Source: Globisporangium splendens (Eukaryota; Oomycota; Peronosporomycetes; Pythiales; Pythiaceae). From it: a stretch of DNA of 64,000 nucleotides. The DNA lies in assembly GCA_006386115.1 (NCBI GenBank), contig VFIW01000006.1, positions 475,966 to 539,965 of the forward strand, read 5' to 3'. The translations under genes and the position numbers were made by a program. The notes beneath the pieces were generated by a model. It worked only from the letters and a program-made list of their open reading frames with translations. It did no database searches and was not told the DNA's origin. Each line of letters opens with the position of its first letter. Within the stretch, counting starts at the first letter, position 1. This document shows, piece after piece, positions 1 through 12,377 of this stretch.

Positions 1-66
1 GATGGTGACGAAATATATGCAACCGCGAAATGAGCAGCGCATGCGTTTTGGTTCTCTTCAAAGACG
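1..66. other. 3' flank of the WW/ARM gene
   Basis: This short stretch lies past the TGA stop at 67-69 of the minus-strand gene and is cut by the window edge. I see no separate gene in it. Confidence 0.4.
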
Positions 67-3000
67 TCAACAGGGTACTTTTGCGTGCGTTGGATGGGTA
101 AATGGTCTCATTCGTTGTCTGTTTGTTTCAGGTGATGGTGCTGCTGCAGGTGCTGAAATTTTCGTATCTTTTGGAGTTTCTCGGGCGAAGAACCGCTTGC
201 TGGCATTGCACGCGCAGATAAAGATGGAGCGGGCAATGCGTTGTACGGCGCGACCATGTGCAGCATTCTGGAGTTGATGCCGACTAGACGACGCTTCTTT
301 GGCTACCACTTTTGCGCCATTGTTCGTCTTGTTGTGACTCACTTTCGTTGGTGATGATGAGGCATTCGATGGAGACACGAGTGGAGGCAGAATCGTTCGT
401 TCTTGGTGATCGTCATGTTCGTCTCTCGCATCATACAAGTCCTTCGCCTCTGCGAGCGCAATCAGCACGTCGAGCCCACACTGTACCAACTGGTGGCTGT
501 TCCGAGAATGCTTCATCACGAGCGCGACGAGGACAGCGAGAATGGCTTCCACGACTTCTTCGTTACGCCGTTGCCGATCGTACAGCAGAACGAGCTGCTT
601 GACACCATCCAGTGCCCCAACGAGGTCTTGGTTGCGCACATTGTCGGCGATCGTGTTGCGCAGCGCCCATAGACACGAAATCAACAGCTTCTGCTCCTGA
701 TCATACGCCATCGCCACTGCATGCGTGCTTCCAAGCGCCACATCCAACGGTTTGACACAAAGTTCCAACAGCTTCTCCAGTCCATGCTCGTTGCGCAGTT
801 TCACCTTTGCGCTCGGCTTCTTCCAGACTTCGTCCGCGATCGCGTCGCTCACCATCGCGACCAGCGCCGGATTCGTGGATTCGCTCAGCAAAGCGATGAG
901 CTTCTTCATATCCGTGGCGGCCAGTGCATTGCTGGACGCGATGCCGCCTTTTTTGAATTGACGGACATCGGCGAGCAGCTCCAGTGCTTCGAGGGCCGGA
1001 TCGCAAAGCTCTTTGTTGGTGCATCCACTCAGGTTGACGAGTGTTTCGATTCCATGCGGTATATCGAGCATCAACGTCTTATTTGCGTCATGGAGACACA
1101 TATTGATGGCTCCATAGAGTCCATTCCGCTGCACAAGAGCGCTCGACGTGGAGCTGCAGGGGCGAATGAACACTCCGAGCCCATTGTATGGAAGATCCAG
1201 GTTGCTGTTATTGTTGATGTGACCGCGTGCAACACCCATCGCCAATGCAATCGAATCGCTGTACGAGAGCGAGCAGAGCGCACGTGCAGAATGCTCGAGC
1301 ACGTCTCTGTGACCTTTGAGACAATTGCGTTGGATCAAGTGCATCCATTTTCGCTCCGATGCGATCAGTTGACGGTTTGCGTCGTTGTAGAACAGCGAAT
1401 TGGCCAAGATACGAAGTGCATGTTCACGGATTTGGCGCGTCACGTCCTCGCCATAATCGCTCGTGTCCTCTTGCTCTGGTTTCTCAGCGTCCCGCTCTTG
1501 GTTGGTTCCGAATCCATTTACACTGGACGATGCCGTCAATGCACACATCGCATACAGAGGATCGAAATACCTAGCGACGACCTCAGAGTCACACTCGCCA
1601 ACGCTCGTGCCGTTGCTGGTATCTGCCAGCCAGTTCATCTCCGCGGCTTCCTCCTCTGCGACCGCATTGAACAGCGTGTTTTCATGTTCCAGCTTCTGCA
1701 GCACCATCCCCGACTCCTTGGACACCCAGTCGAACCATCTGCGTTTCGCGTGCCGCCCGAGCGATCGCTTCGTTGCGTTCGCATTCCATGCGAGCTGGCC
1801 CAGCGCCTTGGCGCAAATTGCTTTGATTGGCGCTTGGTGGCAGTGCTGCGCCAACGCTGCGATCACCTCAATTGCACCGTTTTCACGAAGTGCAGCGTTA
1901 ATTCCTGACGCCGCGCCAGAGAGAATCTCGAGCCCGTCTGCAAAGAAACGAAACAGCAAGTCGACATCCGTTAAAATCGCTTGCGCGGTGACGCGGTGTC
2001 TCCAGTTCTTGAGACGCAGCAATTGCTGCTGCTGCTTGTGGTGCTGCACCTGCAGCGCCATTTCCTTTTGCATTTGGATGCGCTCGGCGTGGGCTTCTTT
2101 GGCTTTAAGCTTCAGCGACAAGTTCCACATCTCGATGTTATTGATCTTCTTGATCTGAGACGCGATGCGGGAGCGCATATCATTCGTTTCAGCCGCGCGG
2201 CGCTTCTCCAGCGATTGATAGGTTTTCACGAGCTCTTCATTTGCGACTCGCTGAGCGTTGGGCTCACGCTTTGCAGCTGTGAGCCAGTGACGCTGTTTCT
2301 CATTTACCTCTTCCAACTCCAGCAGACGTTTTTCTAATTCCTCTCGGATGGAGTCGTGCTCGCGGATCAATCGTTCCCGTTCTTCTTGGGCTCGTGTTTG
2401 TTCATCGCAGAGTTTCTGTTTCTCCTGTTCGATCTCTTCAGTGAGTGCGCGAATCACATTCTCAGTCTGCTGACGAACATGACCACTGCTTTCTTGGTAT
2501 GCGAGTTGCATCCGATCCGATTTCCCAGTGAGCTCGTCGATTTGGGAATGCAGCACAGTCTTCACTTTCTGCAACAGCTTAATTTGCTTCTTGAGTTCCA
2601 GCACCTCGGTCTCGTGCTGCCTCTGTAAGATTGCCATCATGGACTCATGGCGCTCGCGCTGCATGGTTGTCATCCACTCGTCAGAGCTGCAGTCCTTGAT
2701 CAACGCAATCGACGCAAGCGATCTCCGTCGCGCTTCACGATCGCAGCAGGCCATCAAGAACTGCCGAACTTGCTGCAAGTACTGCAGCTTGCCTTCAAAC
2801 ACGGCTGTCGCTTCTTCGCGCTGCTGACTTAGCGAGAGAAGGTGCTGCTCGTCGATCAATGGGTCCGTAGAAGACTCTTGCTGGGTATTTGACTCGTGGA
2901 TCAGCAAGTAGAGCTGCTCAATGTTCTTCCTGCTGTCTTGTAACTCGTCCCCGAGCGTAACATTCAGATCCCAAAGCGATTGCTTTTCGCGAAACCACTG

Positions 3001-5304
3001 CGCTTCTTCTTGAAGCTTCGCGAACGCGTACTCGCATGAACGTGTCTCGAGTTCGATCAACAGCGCTTTTGCTGCCATCTCTTTTTCGTATCGTTTTTGC
3101 AGACTGCTGATCTGCTTTGCAAGCGAATCACACAACTCGCGGGATTGCGCTTCGAGGTTGAGGCGATCGAGTGCGTTGAGAGCCTGCATGGGAAGCCGCT
3201 GAGCTGCTTCCAGCCGCACTTTGAGCTCTTCAAACCGATCATTCATCTGGAACACAGCTTCTTCTCGTGCAGCACGCTCGATCATGAAACGCACCCGTTC
3301 AATCTGGGAATCAGCTTGCATTTGCTACATCCGCGCATTCAGTTCTTTCTCAAGCTCCCCCACTCGTGTAAAGTAGGGAGCATCGCTCTCGAATAATGCG
3401 AGATCGACGGCGAGCTGGCGTTACAAGGTTTCCAGCGATTTCCTGCGCTCTGTCGCCTGCGCAAGCTCCTCAAGCCGTATGACTTCCTCTCGTTCCCAGT
3501 CCCGCCAGTGCTGCTCGGCGTCAACGTAGCTCTTGAACAGCAACAGCTCGGCTTCATCTTTTAGCAGCGCTGCAACTTCTTCGCTCGTCATGTTTTCTTT
3601 CGCGACCTCACTTGCCATCCTTTGGCGCTCTTGCTTCTGCAAAACGTCGGGACTTGTTGAAGCCTCCCCTTCTGCACCACTCGTGTTGCTTTGCTCGACC
3701 GTATCATCGTCATCGAGACCCTGTAGGGTGACGTACCTCCCACCCGCTTGCTCTAGTTGTTCTTCAGTTGGGCGTGGTTCGTTGGGAGAAGGAAGCGGGA
3801 TCTCAAGCCGCGCTATGGTCTTTACAACGCTGTCCAAATCCTGCTGAACCTCTGGCTGCCGATTTCGAATTTCATCGCAGAGCGCAAAGAGCTCTTCTCC
3901 CTTCGCCTTGAATTCTTCGTGGCGCAGTGAACTTTTTTCAAGTAAATCAAACTCCAACTGTTCCATCTCCAGCACCTTAGCTTCCATGGTCTTCATGTGA
4001 ACGTACTCGTCACCCAACTGGTGATGAAGCTTCACGCGCGGATCCAATGCGATCGGCACCGTCGAGTACGGTCGGTCGCCACGCTCCTCGAGCACAAACT
4101 CCTCCAACTCGCGCTCCAAATGCTCATCGTGCTTGGAAAGCGTCAAGTCTTTTTTCTCAATGGAGTCTTTGCCAAACTTTGGCTGCACACTGTTGCTTGC
4201 TTTCTTCTCCTGAGCCGCAGCCTTGGCGTTTGCGGCTGCTTGCTCTTGAAGACGTGCTTTGCGTTTCTTGCACTCGATATCCTTTTTCGCCTCGTCTTCT
4301 TCGGCTAATGCTTCTTTTTCACGTTCAAAGCTCTCACGACTTGCATTGAGGAGCTGCAGAGCGAGGGAGCGCTGTTGAGCCTGGTTTTTCGCGAGATCGA
4401 GCTGCAGTTGCTTGGCTTTCTCCATTTCTTCCGTCATCTGCGCACGTAATGCAACAGGATCTGCGGGTTTGTCTTCTTCATCCTACTCTCCTGTTTCCTC
4501 GTCGTCGTTGCTGTTGTTACGCGTGGAGGATGCTGTTGTCTTCACTCTTGCACTGTCAGCTCCATCGCTATCGTCACCTTCAAGATCTTCGCCTTCGGCA
4601 TCTGCTGAGGCTGGGTAGAAATGCCCGAGCCCGTAACTCTCCTTCCAATCCACTTTCGCGTGATCCCACTGCGGCGGAGGCTCGTAGACCATCGCAAGTG
4701 GCGCCTACCACACGCTTTGCCCCGTGATCTCGTTCATGTAATACACTTGTTCTACAGCATCATCGGTCGCTGACTCCACGACCACTTTCCAGTGCTGCGA
4801 GGCTTCGATCTGTCGACGAGCGCGTTCTCGTGCGACTCGGCGATCCACGAGCGCTTGGAGCCGCTGCTTGGCGTGGTTATCATCCTTGGTGTCTTCCACA
4901 TATTCGATGTCGTTGGACGCCTCATAGGGCTTCAGCAGCGTCGGCAGCACCAGCCCACCGGGCCAGAGCTGCGCAAGCCACTCCTTCTCTTCGCTGCGTT
5001 CGTGTTTCTCCTTGTTCAGTCGCGACTGCAGCGTTTTGGCGCGTGTTTCCAGGTCTTGGATCTCTCTCTGCTGCTGTTCAATCGCCACACGCTTGCTCTC
5101 CAGCAGTATGCGATTCGTCTTGAGTGTACGTTGCATGGTCTGTTCGCAACGCGCGAGTCGTGTGGCCTGCTCCACCACTTTGCGGACAAGCTGGTGTTGT
5201 GTTTCCGCCACGAGCGCCTCCAGTGCCGTCGCGAGGTCAGCGAACACAGCAGCGGCGGCATCGGGATCGTCGATGGCAATAACCCGCTCTTCGCTCGACT
5301 CCAT
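67..5304 (-). CDS. WW-domain / coiled-coil / armadillo-repeat protein with four in-frame stops (possible pseudogene)
   Basis: One reading frame runs from ATG at 5304 to TGA at 67-69, 1746 codons with no indel. It is broken by TAG 4705-4707, TAG 4483-4485, TAA 3421-3423 and TAG 3325-3327. Order of parts: N-terminal helical region (residues ~1-180); a WW domain (~175-210, YYMNEITGQSVW, with the first stop directly after the second Trp and then AP, so the frame rebuilds the WxxP signature); an acidic linker; a long charged coiled coil; and a C-terminal helical-repeat block (HALRILANSL, ALEALELLAD, CLWALRNTIA) that reads like armadillo repeats. A cytoskeletal or scaffold role is inferred from the architecture only. 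The second stop could be removed by a weak 63-nt intron (GTGAAG to GAGTAG). No consensus intron removes the other three. It may be a recent pseudogene, a recoded gene or sequence error. It is divergent from the tafazzin gene. Confidence 0.75.
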
Positions 5305-5752
5305 GCTCGCTTATAAGCTGCTGCGCGTGTGAATTGTATACGCGTATACGTAGTGCAAACCTGCAAGCGCGTCTAACTCGTAGGGCAGCAGCAACAAGCA
5401 GAACCTTCCTGTCATGCGGCATATTCGCGAGGAGCGTCATTTGTCCACATTCGCTGTTGCGGCTCTTCAAGACTGCAAGGCAACTTCAACGAGCCAAAAC
5501 GAGCCGAACTCAAGCCGCTCGGCTCGGCTTGTCCTGGCTCAAAACAGAAAAGGCACTCTTTCGAATGCTTACCAATAGTGACATCTCACAACAAACACTC
5601 TTTTCACGGCACAAAACCGACAAAAAACGCACCACCACAAGGATTCGGGTCGGTGGAGCACAGCAGCGCCGCCGTGTTCGCTCTCGTGTCGTCAGCGCGC
5701 GTCCGGGGATTACGACTCTCGTCCGCATTTCCCTCTCTGCAGTGCACCGGCG
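5305..5752. promoter_or_regulatory. Divergent intergenic region between the WW/ARM gene and tafazzin
   Basis: This 448-bp spacer separates two head-to-head start codons and must hold both promoters. A pyrimidine-rich stretch (CGCATTTCCCTCTC, near 5725) just before the tafazzin ATG resembles a loose oomycete initiator. I see no gene here. Confidence 0.4.
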
Positions 5753-6958
5753 ATGCTCAGACGTGTGCTCAAGCCTGTGGCGCTCGGCGCGACGTCGGCC
5801 GTTGCGGTCGGCGCGGTCGCGCTCGTCGTGGACACACCTATGGGCGACATGGGCGACGGCAAGTACACGATCGAGCACGAGACCAAGTTCCCCGAGTGGG
5901 TGCACAACATGGCGCGCGTGCCCATGTTCTTCGCTGCGTCTGCGGTCTCCAAGGTGTACCTGAAGCACCTCAACTCGTTCTCGGTCGAGGGCGCTGAGCT
6001 TCTGCTCAAGCAGGTCGAGGAGCGACCGAAGGGCACTGCGCTCATCACGGTCTCCAACCACAGCGCGACTGTAGACGACCCTGCTGTCATCGCAACGTAA
6101 GTGACTATGTGTATGTGCATGTGCGTGTGGAAGAACGAGTGCGGGTGAATGACGATGTTGTATATGCTGCTGCTGTAGGATGCTGCCGTGGAAGTATGGT
6201 GTGATGCCGCATGCCGGCCGCTGGAGCTTGTGCAGTCAAGAGTACAGCTACACGAAGAGTCGCGCCATATCGGCGGCATTTTACGGCGCAAAGACGCTGC
6301 CTGTAAAGCGTGGCGCCGGCGTGGACCATCCGGTGCGTTGCTTGTGACTCTTTCCCAAAACGTTGGAGGTCTCGTTCTCACTCTCTGCACGATCTTTCTC
6401 GCTTGATAACAGATGATGAAGGCCATTTTCGACAAAGTGGAGCTGGGTGAGTGGGTGCACATCTTCCCCGAGGGCAAGATCGTTCAGAACGAAGGTTAGT
6501 ATTTCTCCACGTGGGCTGTTCACTGTGTGCACTGTGGTACAGATGCTCTAATATCCTTTGAATATGACAAAATGACAGTTCTTGGGGGCCGTGAAAGTCC
6601 GCGTCGCGAAGAGATCGGGCGCTTGAAGTGGGGCGTCGGCAAGCTCGTCGCGCGGGCGTCCGTGCGCCCCGTTGTCGTGCCGTTCTACCACCACAACATG
6701 GAGCAAGTGATGCCGCAGAACGAGAAGAACCAGCTCATCAGCATCGTCCCCAAGACCAACGTCGGCATCCGCGTGCGCGTGGGCGAACCGATCTCGTTCG
6801 ACGATCTCTTTGACGCCTACGAGAAGAGCCGCGTGGTCGGCGCGACCCCGTGGCAGACGCAGGAGCGCGAGAAGGCGCTCTTCCAGGCCATCACCAAGAG
6901 AATAGAGGATGCATTACTAGAGCTCGCCGAGCCTTCCAAACAGCAGCAGCAGCAGTAG
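5753..6958 (+). CDS. TAZ: Tafazzin-like monolysocardiolipin acyltransferase
   Basis: Four exons (5753-6096, 6179-6332, 6413-6494, 6579-6958) join in frame to 319 codons plus stop. All introns are GT-AG (GTAAGT, GTGCGT, GTTAGT donors). The protein has the PlsC acyltransferase HX4D box as NHSATVDDP (~residue 105), close to the NHxSxxDDP form of tafazzins, and the FPEGK motif (~residue 185) that binds the glycerophosphate headgroup. A hydrophobic N-terminal segment (~residues 8-26) and an amphipathic start suit a protein anchored in mitochondrial membranes. Tafazzins remodel cardiolipin by transferring acyl chains between phospholipids. The protein ends in a short glutamine run encoded by CAG repeats before TAG. 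The length is typical for the family. Confidence 0.9.
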
Positions 6959-7337
6959 CATAGTGCCCTTATGCATACAGGACGCTGCTCACATACACCA
7001 ACACCCATTTAGAGTTTGCCTTTGCTTTCGTCCTGCAAGTTCTGACATTATTGTGGCTGGTGGAGTGGTCCACACCAATAACACCTTTCTGTCCAACTCC
7101 CTTCTGATACAAACATTTATGTTTCATTCAGTGAGGTAAACGTTCTTTAAACGAAGAGTGTATACACTACGTTAAGAACGAGGGACGCTCCCCCTCCCTT
7201 ATGTCGCCCTCGCATTTTGTTCCACCAAATAGAAAGAAAGCGTTGGCAACGCGAGCTTCCTTCGTCTGTGGCGTCCGTCCTTCGCCCTCAGTCTCTAGCG
7301 CCTGTGCGACTACTGCGTATCTGCGTGCGGGAGCCGA

Positions 7338-7371
<34 letters not shown>

Positions 7372-7450
7372 CACTCGCCTCTTTCCCCGTGTGACACGTT
7401 GAAGAGCTACCACCGCATCCAAAAACGTATCCAAGTCGAATTGAAGCGAG
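6959..7450. promoter_or_regulatory. Tafazzin 3' region and PP2A promoter region
   Basis: This is a 492-bp spacer between two same-strand genes. It contains the tafazzin 3' UTR and, nearer the phosphatase, a CT-dinucleotide run and pyrimidine-rich sequence typical of an oomycete transcription start region. No coding feature is supported. Confidence 0.4.
7341..7368. repeat. (CT)14 microsatellite
   Basis: An uninterrupted CT run lies 82 bp upstream of the PP2A start codon, probably in the 5' UTR or core promoter. It is likely to vary in length between strains. Confidence 0.9.
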
Positions 7451-8661
<1,211 letters not shown>

Positions 8662-8949
8662 ACGACTCGCAATAATGACAACCAACCTCACAAAAAGAAC
8701 ATCACAGAGAAGAAAGCGCTGCAGACACACACCAGGACGACCGTGCTCGATTCAGCTATCAGCAACAACCAGCGGCTTCCATGCACGCGCACCAACACCA
8801 CCAGGCAAAGAAAAACAAGATGTTTAAATAGAAAAAGACGCCCAGGACAGCGCCTCTGGGCCTTTTTCGTTTGTTCGTCTATCTATCAGCACCTCAATAT
8901 AACAGTGTTCCTCCAGGCTTGAGTCTTTACACCACAGTCCATCCCTCTT
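8662..8949. other. PP2A 3' flank
   Basis: 288 bp of AC-rich non-coding sequence between the PP2A stop codon and LINE copy A. The plus strand (PP2A sense) runs into the antisense tail of copy A, so the 3' UTR could include the LINE-borne intron at 8967-9044. Confidence 0.4.
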
Positions 8950-8960
8950 TCCATCTCCTT
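8950..8960. repeat. Target-site duplication of LINE copy A (left)
   Basis: The 11-bp word tccatctcctt occurs here and again at 11095-11105, exactly bracketing copy A. This is the expected footprint of target-primed reverse transcription. Confidence 0.8.
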
Positions 8961-11094
8961 TATAAGGTGAGGTATATTTAGGTTCATCGTCGTGACCTAC
9001 TATATCCATTCTCCTAACTAATCTTCATTACGAATTTCATCTAGGAGTGTAAATGTGTCTACAGCGCGGATTGCAATAGATCACTTCTGAATGCTAAATA
9101 ATCTTTGACCAGGATGGCATGTTCTCTTGGTCCTATGTGAGGCTGCCTTGTGTTGTCCAATGACCTTGGGTCTTCCGAACTTCGCATAAGCCAATGCATG
9201 ACGTCGTTATCGAGATCCTGGGTGAGATTGTTGAAAGCAGCTCGATGAGTTGGGAAGTGAACCTGCGTTGAGGTTCTGGTGTCCATGGCTAGGTTGGCGG
9301 CTGAGTCCGCCATCTTGTTGAAGGCACGGTAGTGATGGTACCATCCTCGGATGTCGATGCAATCCGCGAGTCGTCGACTTGTCTGGTATAAACGTGCCAA
9401 TCGGTGCTGTCGAGGGGACCGATGCATTCGCTGTTGGGAGATAATGAGTGCACTGTCTCCAATCACGTACAACGGTTCGAAGTGACTGCGTTGGGCTTCT
9501 CGGAGTCCATGTATGAAGACCCCAGTACTCGGCAAAGTTGTTGGTCGTGTCCTTCCTGCTATACGCCATGCTCGCGGCCCAAATTAAACTGGCTGTGTGC
9601 GAGTCCTTATGGACACGCACGATAATGGATCCAGTCCCTCCTGGTCCTGGATTGCCGCGTGATCCACCATCGAAAAACAACAGGTAAACGCCGCGAGTAT
9701 CATTTGGAGTCAAGGGGATGGCGTCGGTTTGGCTGAGAAAGCAGTCGACATATGCCTTGAGAACTGCTGCAACCGTGTGACCGTCCGAGTCTCCAGCTTG
9801 CGCTTCAGCGAGTCGTGTGAGGTTTCGCATTCCTGCCTCTAATCTGGTCATCATGATCGCCATCTCAGCAGTCGATTCGATTGGATCCGAATCCATGCGT
9901 CGCAGATGCGCACACCAAATGGCTTGTATGAGCGACGCGCTCATATATCGCCACAGCGTGTGTGCGACGGGATAGAGATGGTCTTGGAGATGTTCATTGG
10001 AGCACTTGTGTCCGATAATGTGTCTCTTGATCGTGGTCCATGCATGCCTTGGAGTATGTGGTAGATCCAGACTGAAGATCCAGATTGCGGGGTCGTGACC
10101 AGGAGTGATTCCGATCTTCGCCCATAGCGCATAAAAGTAGTTCCACACCAGTTTGGCTTTCGGACACTCCCAGAATAGATGTTGAACAGAAGATTGGACA
10201 ACTTGGGAGCATTCGGGATTCGAGTAGGATAGATCAGCTTTCTCATAGTTCCACATGGAGAGTCGGTTGGCTTTCAGCCGGAGAAGAGTCTGAGCCGTAT
10301 AAACAGTAATCCCTGGGATGTTGTGTAATTCGCTCCATTGGATTAATTGCAGTCCTGGCCACAGAGATCCTGCTGTGTGGACAGCTTTGTTGACTGCTGC
10401 ATCTCGAGTATCTTTGCCAATTTGTGTCCTCGTTGCTGCAACTTGTTGCCGATAGAAAGATCTGGTCGTATTGTATCGTCCGTTGCCACCCCATAGTTGC
10501 ACGATTCTTGTGAAACGTGGATGTGCATGGAACGACACCTTCTGCCCGTTCAAGTCTCTTGTTGCCATGACGTCACAGTCCGTTGCGGAGTGAACTGTAT
10601 GCGTAGCTTTGACTAGGGTCGTGTCGACGTGGGTCAGAGTTGCTTCGCTGGTGTGCAGATGCCATTCGTGGTTATAATGACGTTGCCCGTTGTACAGCCG
10701 AAGCACATTTGTTTGCTGTGGTCGATACAGAAGCTGTGGGAAGTTGGATACCAACGTAGCACATAACCGCTCGAGCGCTCGAATAGACGGCCGGGAGAAT
10801 CCGGAGATTCCACATGTTGGGATGAAGTTAAGCACTCCTGGTCTTATCCACTCCCATCGAAGTATGTCACCCAGTTGTGCTGTTCCAACTGACAATGATG
10901 TGTGAGCAAGCTTGTAAGGGGAGCCGTTGGGATCAAGAAGCCACCCATCTGCAGTCGAGGTCATGTATGGCAGCCATTCTGCACAGAATGTCCCACGTAG
11001 CTTCGTCCTTCAGCGATGATACCTGGAAGCCTGTCAGACATTTTAGAGCTGAGGTCGATCTGGAACACATCGCCGTCCCATTGAGTCTGCACTA
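8961..11094 (-). mobile_element. Non-LTR retrotransposon (LINE) family 1, copy A, 5' truncated
   Basis: The copy is closely similar, by eye, to the 3' third of copy D and lies on the minus strand, with its 3' tail at 8961. It holds the region after the reverse transcriptase core, a zinc-knuckle-like CPKAKLVW region and an RNase H domain. It is flanked by an 11-bp target duplication. The tail carries the antisense 78-nt intron unit at 8967-9044. Confidence 0.9.
9059..10964 (-). pseudogene. LINE copy A: C-terminal ORF2 fragment with RNase H, frameshifted
   Basis: A long open frame (from about 10964) runs through a zf-RVT-like segment (PECSQVVQSSVQHLFWECP) into RNase H with FFDGGSRGNPGPGG, the catalytic Glu in NNFAEYWGL and the Asp in VIGDSALI. 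A single extra A near 9515 (gtatgaagacc instead of gtatgagacc in copies B, D and G) shifts the frame between the Glu and the second Asp. The reading resumes in the frame ending at 9059. The copy lacks the RT core and endonuclease, so it cannot move by itself. Confidence 0.85.
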
Positions 11095-11105
11095 TCCATC
11101 TCCTT
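11095..11105. repeat. Target-site duplication of LINE copy A (right)
   Basis: Second copy of tccatctcctt, matching 8950-8960. Confidence 0.8.
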
Positions 11106-11153
11106 GACAATGACCCTCATTCTTTTTGCATCTTCATTGAGTGCATATAACTA

Positions 11154-12277
11154 CTACGTCGCGACGCTGTAGTTCCTCACTTTCTTGCGCTCATTCGCCA
11201 TCTCGGAGTGCCGAATCTGGAGATCCTTGAGCTTCTTGATCGCGGTTTTCTGACTCGGAGTCTCGCGGTCGCTGCTGCGCACTGGCGCCGCCGAAGAACC
11301 CGTCGCAAAGCTCGCGAGACTACTGGTCCGTTCTGCTTTCTTCCCGGCGAGCAGCAACATTTCCTTGGGTTCAAAGTTCCAAAACAAAACCAGCAACTTT
11401 GGTTAAGGAGCATAAGAGCAATACACGAAAATATACCATGCGCGTCGTGAAATTGCTAGTTCAAAGGATATCTTGCTGAAGCCGCGATCGCGCGTCTGAA
11501 ACCTTCGCTGTCGTCGCATTGGCATCCTCGAGTGACGCCAGCGAGTCCAGTCAGTCGCGATGAAACAACGAACTCAGCGCGCTTTTCGGGGCTTCAGTGG
11601 CTTCTGCAGGTTGACTCGTACCAGCTATTCGCCGATTTCGGTGGCTGGAGTCTGAGTTGTCGTCTTGATCCTCCTCAACACCGCTCTCGTCTTCGTCATC
11701 CTGTTCAGGGATACTCTTTGGCTGTGATACCACACCAGATTTGGATCGAAGCTGCTGAGTCGAACTGATCGATGACGAAGAGCTACGTCCACTCGCTTTC
11801 TTCTCTGCCCCGCTCGGCAATCGCTTCCGCACGAGTGACAACAGCTCGGCATCAAATTGACCATTCTCTCCACTTCTACTGTCAACAGACTCAGCAAGAC
11901 TCGACCGTTTGCTGCGTGCTCCCATCTCATCGTCCAGCGTTTTCATCATGGAGAGTGTACTCGACCGCCGTCGTGCCTCGCCGTCCAAAGTCGTCTCTGT
12001 CACTGCACTACTCGTCGTCGACGGATTTCGTCTCGGCATTCCTTCTTCGTTTGCTTGGGAACCCGCTCCACCACTGTTTAAAACCTGGAACTTCGCCGTG
12101 CGACGAAGCTCTTTCTTCAGCGTCTTGTTGTGCAGCCGCGCTTCTTCGAGAGAACGGCTGAGCTCAGCGACAAGGTTTTCATAGTCTCTCTTGCCGGCGA
12201 AATCCTTTGGCTGCACGTTATCTGAGCCGCCACTGTCTTTCAGTCTTCGAAGATCGGCTCGCAGCTGATTGCTCAAC
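11154..12277 (-). pseudogene. C-terminal segment of giant WD40/FN3/coiled-coil gene
   Basis: Directly downstream, on the minus strand, of LINE copy B, the frame resumes with QLSNQLRADLRRLKDSGG and continues as a serine- and glutamate-rich coiled region (NKTLKKELRRT) to SALSSLFHRD and TGA at 11551-11553. The same frame reopens after that TGA (LDSLASLEDANATTAKVSD) until another TGA. A further block, 11154-11396 (KTAIKKLKDLQIRHSEMANERKK), may be the last exon after an intron I could not place. The piece belongs with 13859-20098, because the target duplication of copy B joins GLSN to QLRADL. Whether TGA 11551 is the native stop or a mutation is unresolved. Confidence 0.6.
12266..12277. repeat. 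Target-site duplication of LINE copy B (left)
   Basis: The 12-bp word tgattgctcaac recurs at 13859-13870 and brackets copy B. Collapsing the pair restores a continuous coiled-coil frame in the host gene. Confidence 0.85.
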
Positions 12278-12377
12278 TGCTGCAACTTGTTGCCGATAGA
12301 AAGATCTGGTCGTATTGTATCGTGGCAACGGACGATACAATACGACCAGATCTTTCTATCGGCAACAAGTTGCAGCA
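12278..12377. repeat. 46-bp perfect inverted repeat at the 5' junction of copy B
   Basis: Left arm 12278-12323 is the exact reverse complement of right arm 12332-12377, separated by the 8-bp spacer ggcaacgg. The right arm and spacer are normal LINE sequence in element orientation (same as copies A and D). The left arm is an inverted extra copy, so this looks like fold-back copying of the cDNA end at insertion. Confidence 0.92.

Noticed and set aside
721..1908. 395-codon plus-strand open frame
   Set aside because: It lies exactly antisense to the coiled-coil/ARM gene, is Arg/Leu/Cys-rich as such shadows are, and has no domain.
3322..3421. A 100-nt intron (GTAACG to ATGTAG) removing the third and fourth stops of the WW/ARM gene
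   Set aside because: Removing it shifts the frame (100 is not a multiple of three) and the downstream coiled coil would be lost.
12278..12377. The inverted repeat as a terminal inverted repeat of a DNA transposon
   Set aside because: Both arms sit at one end of the LINE next to the target duplication, and the right arm is ordinary internal LINE sequence in other copies.
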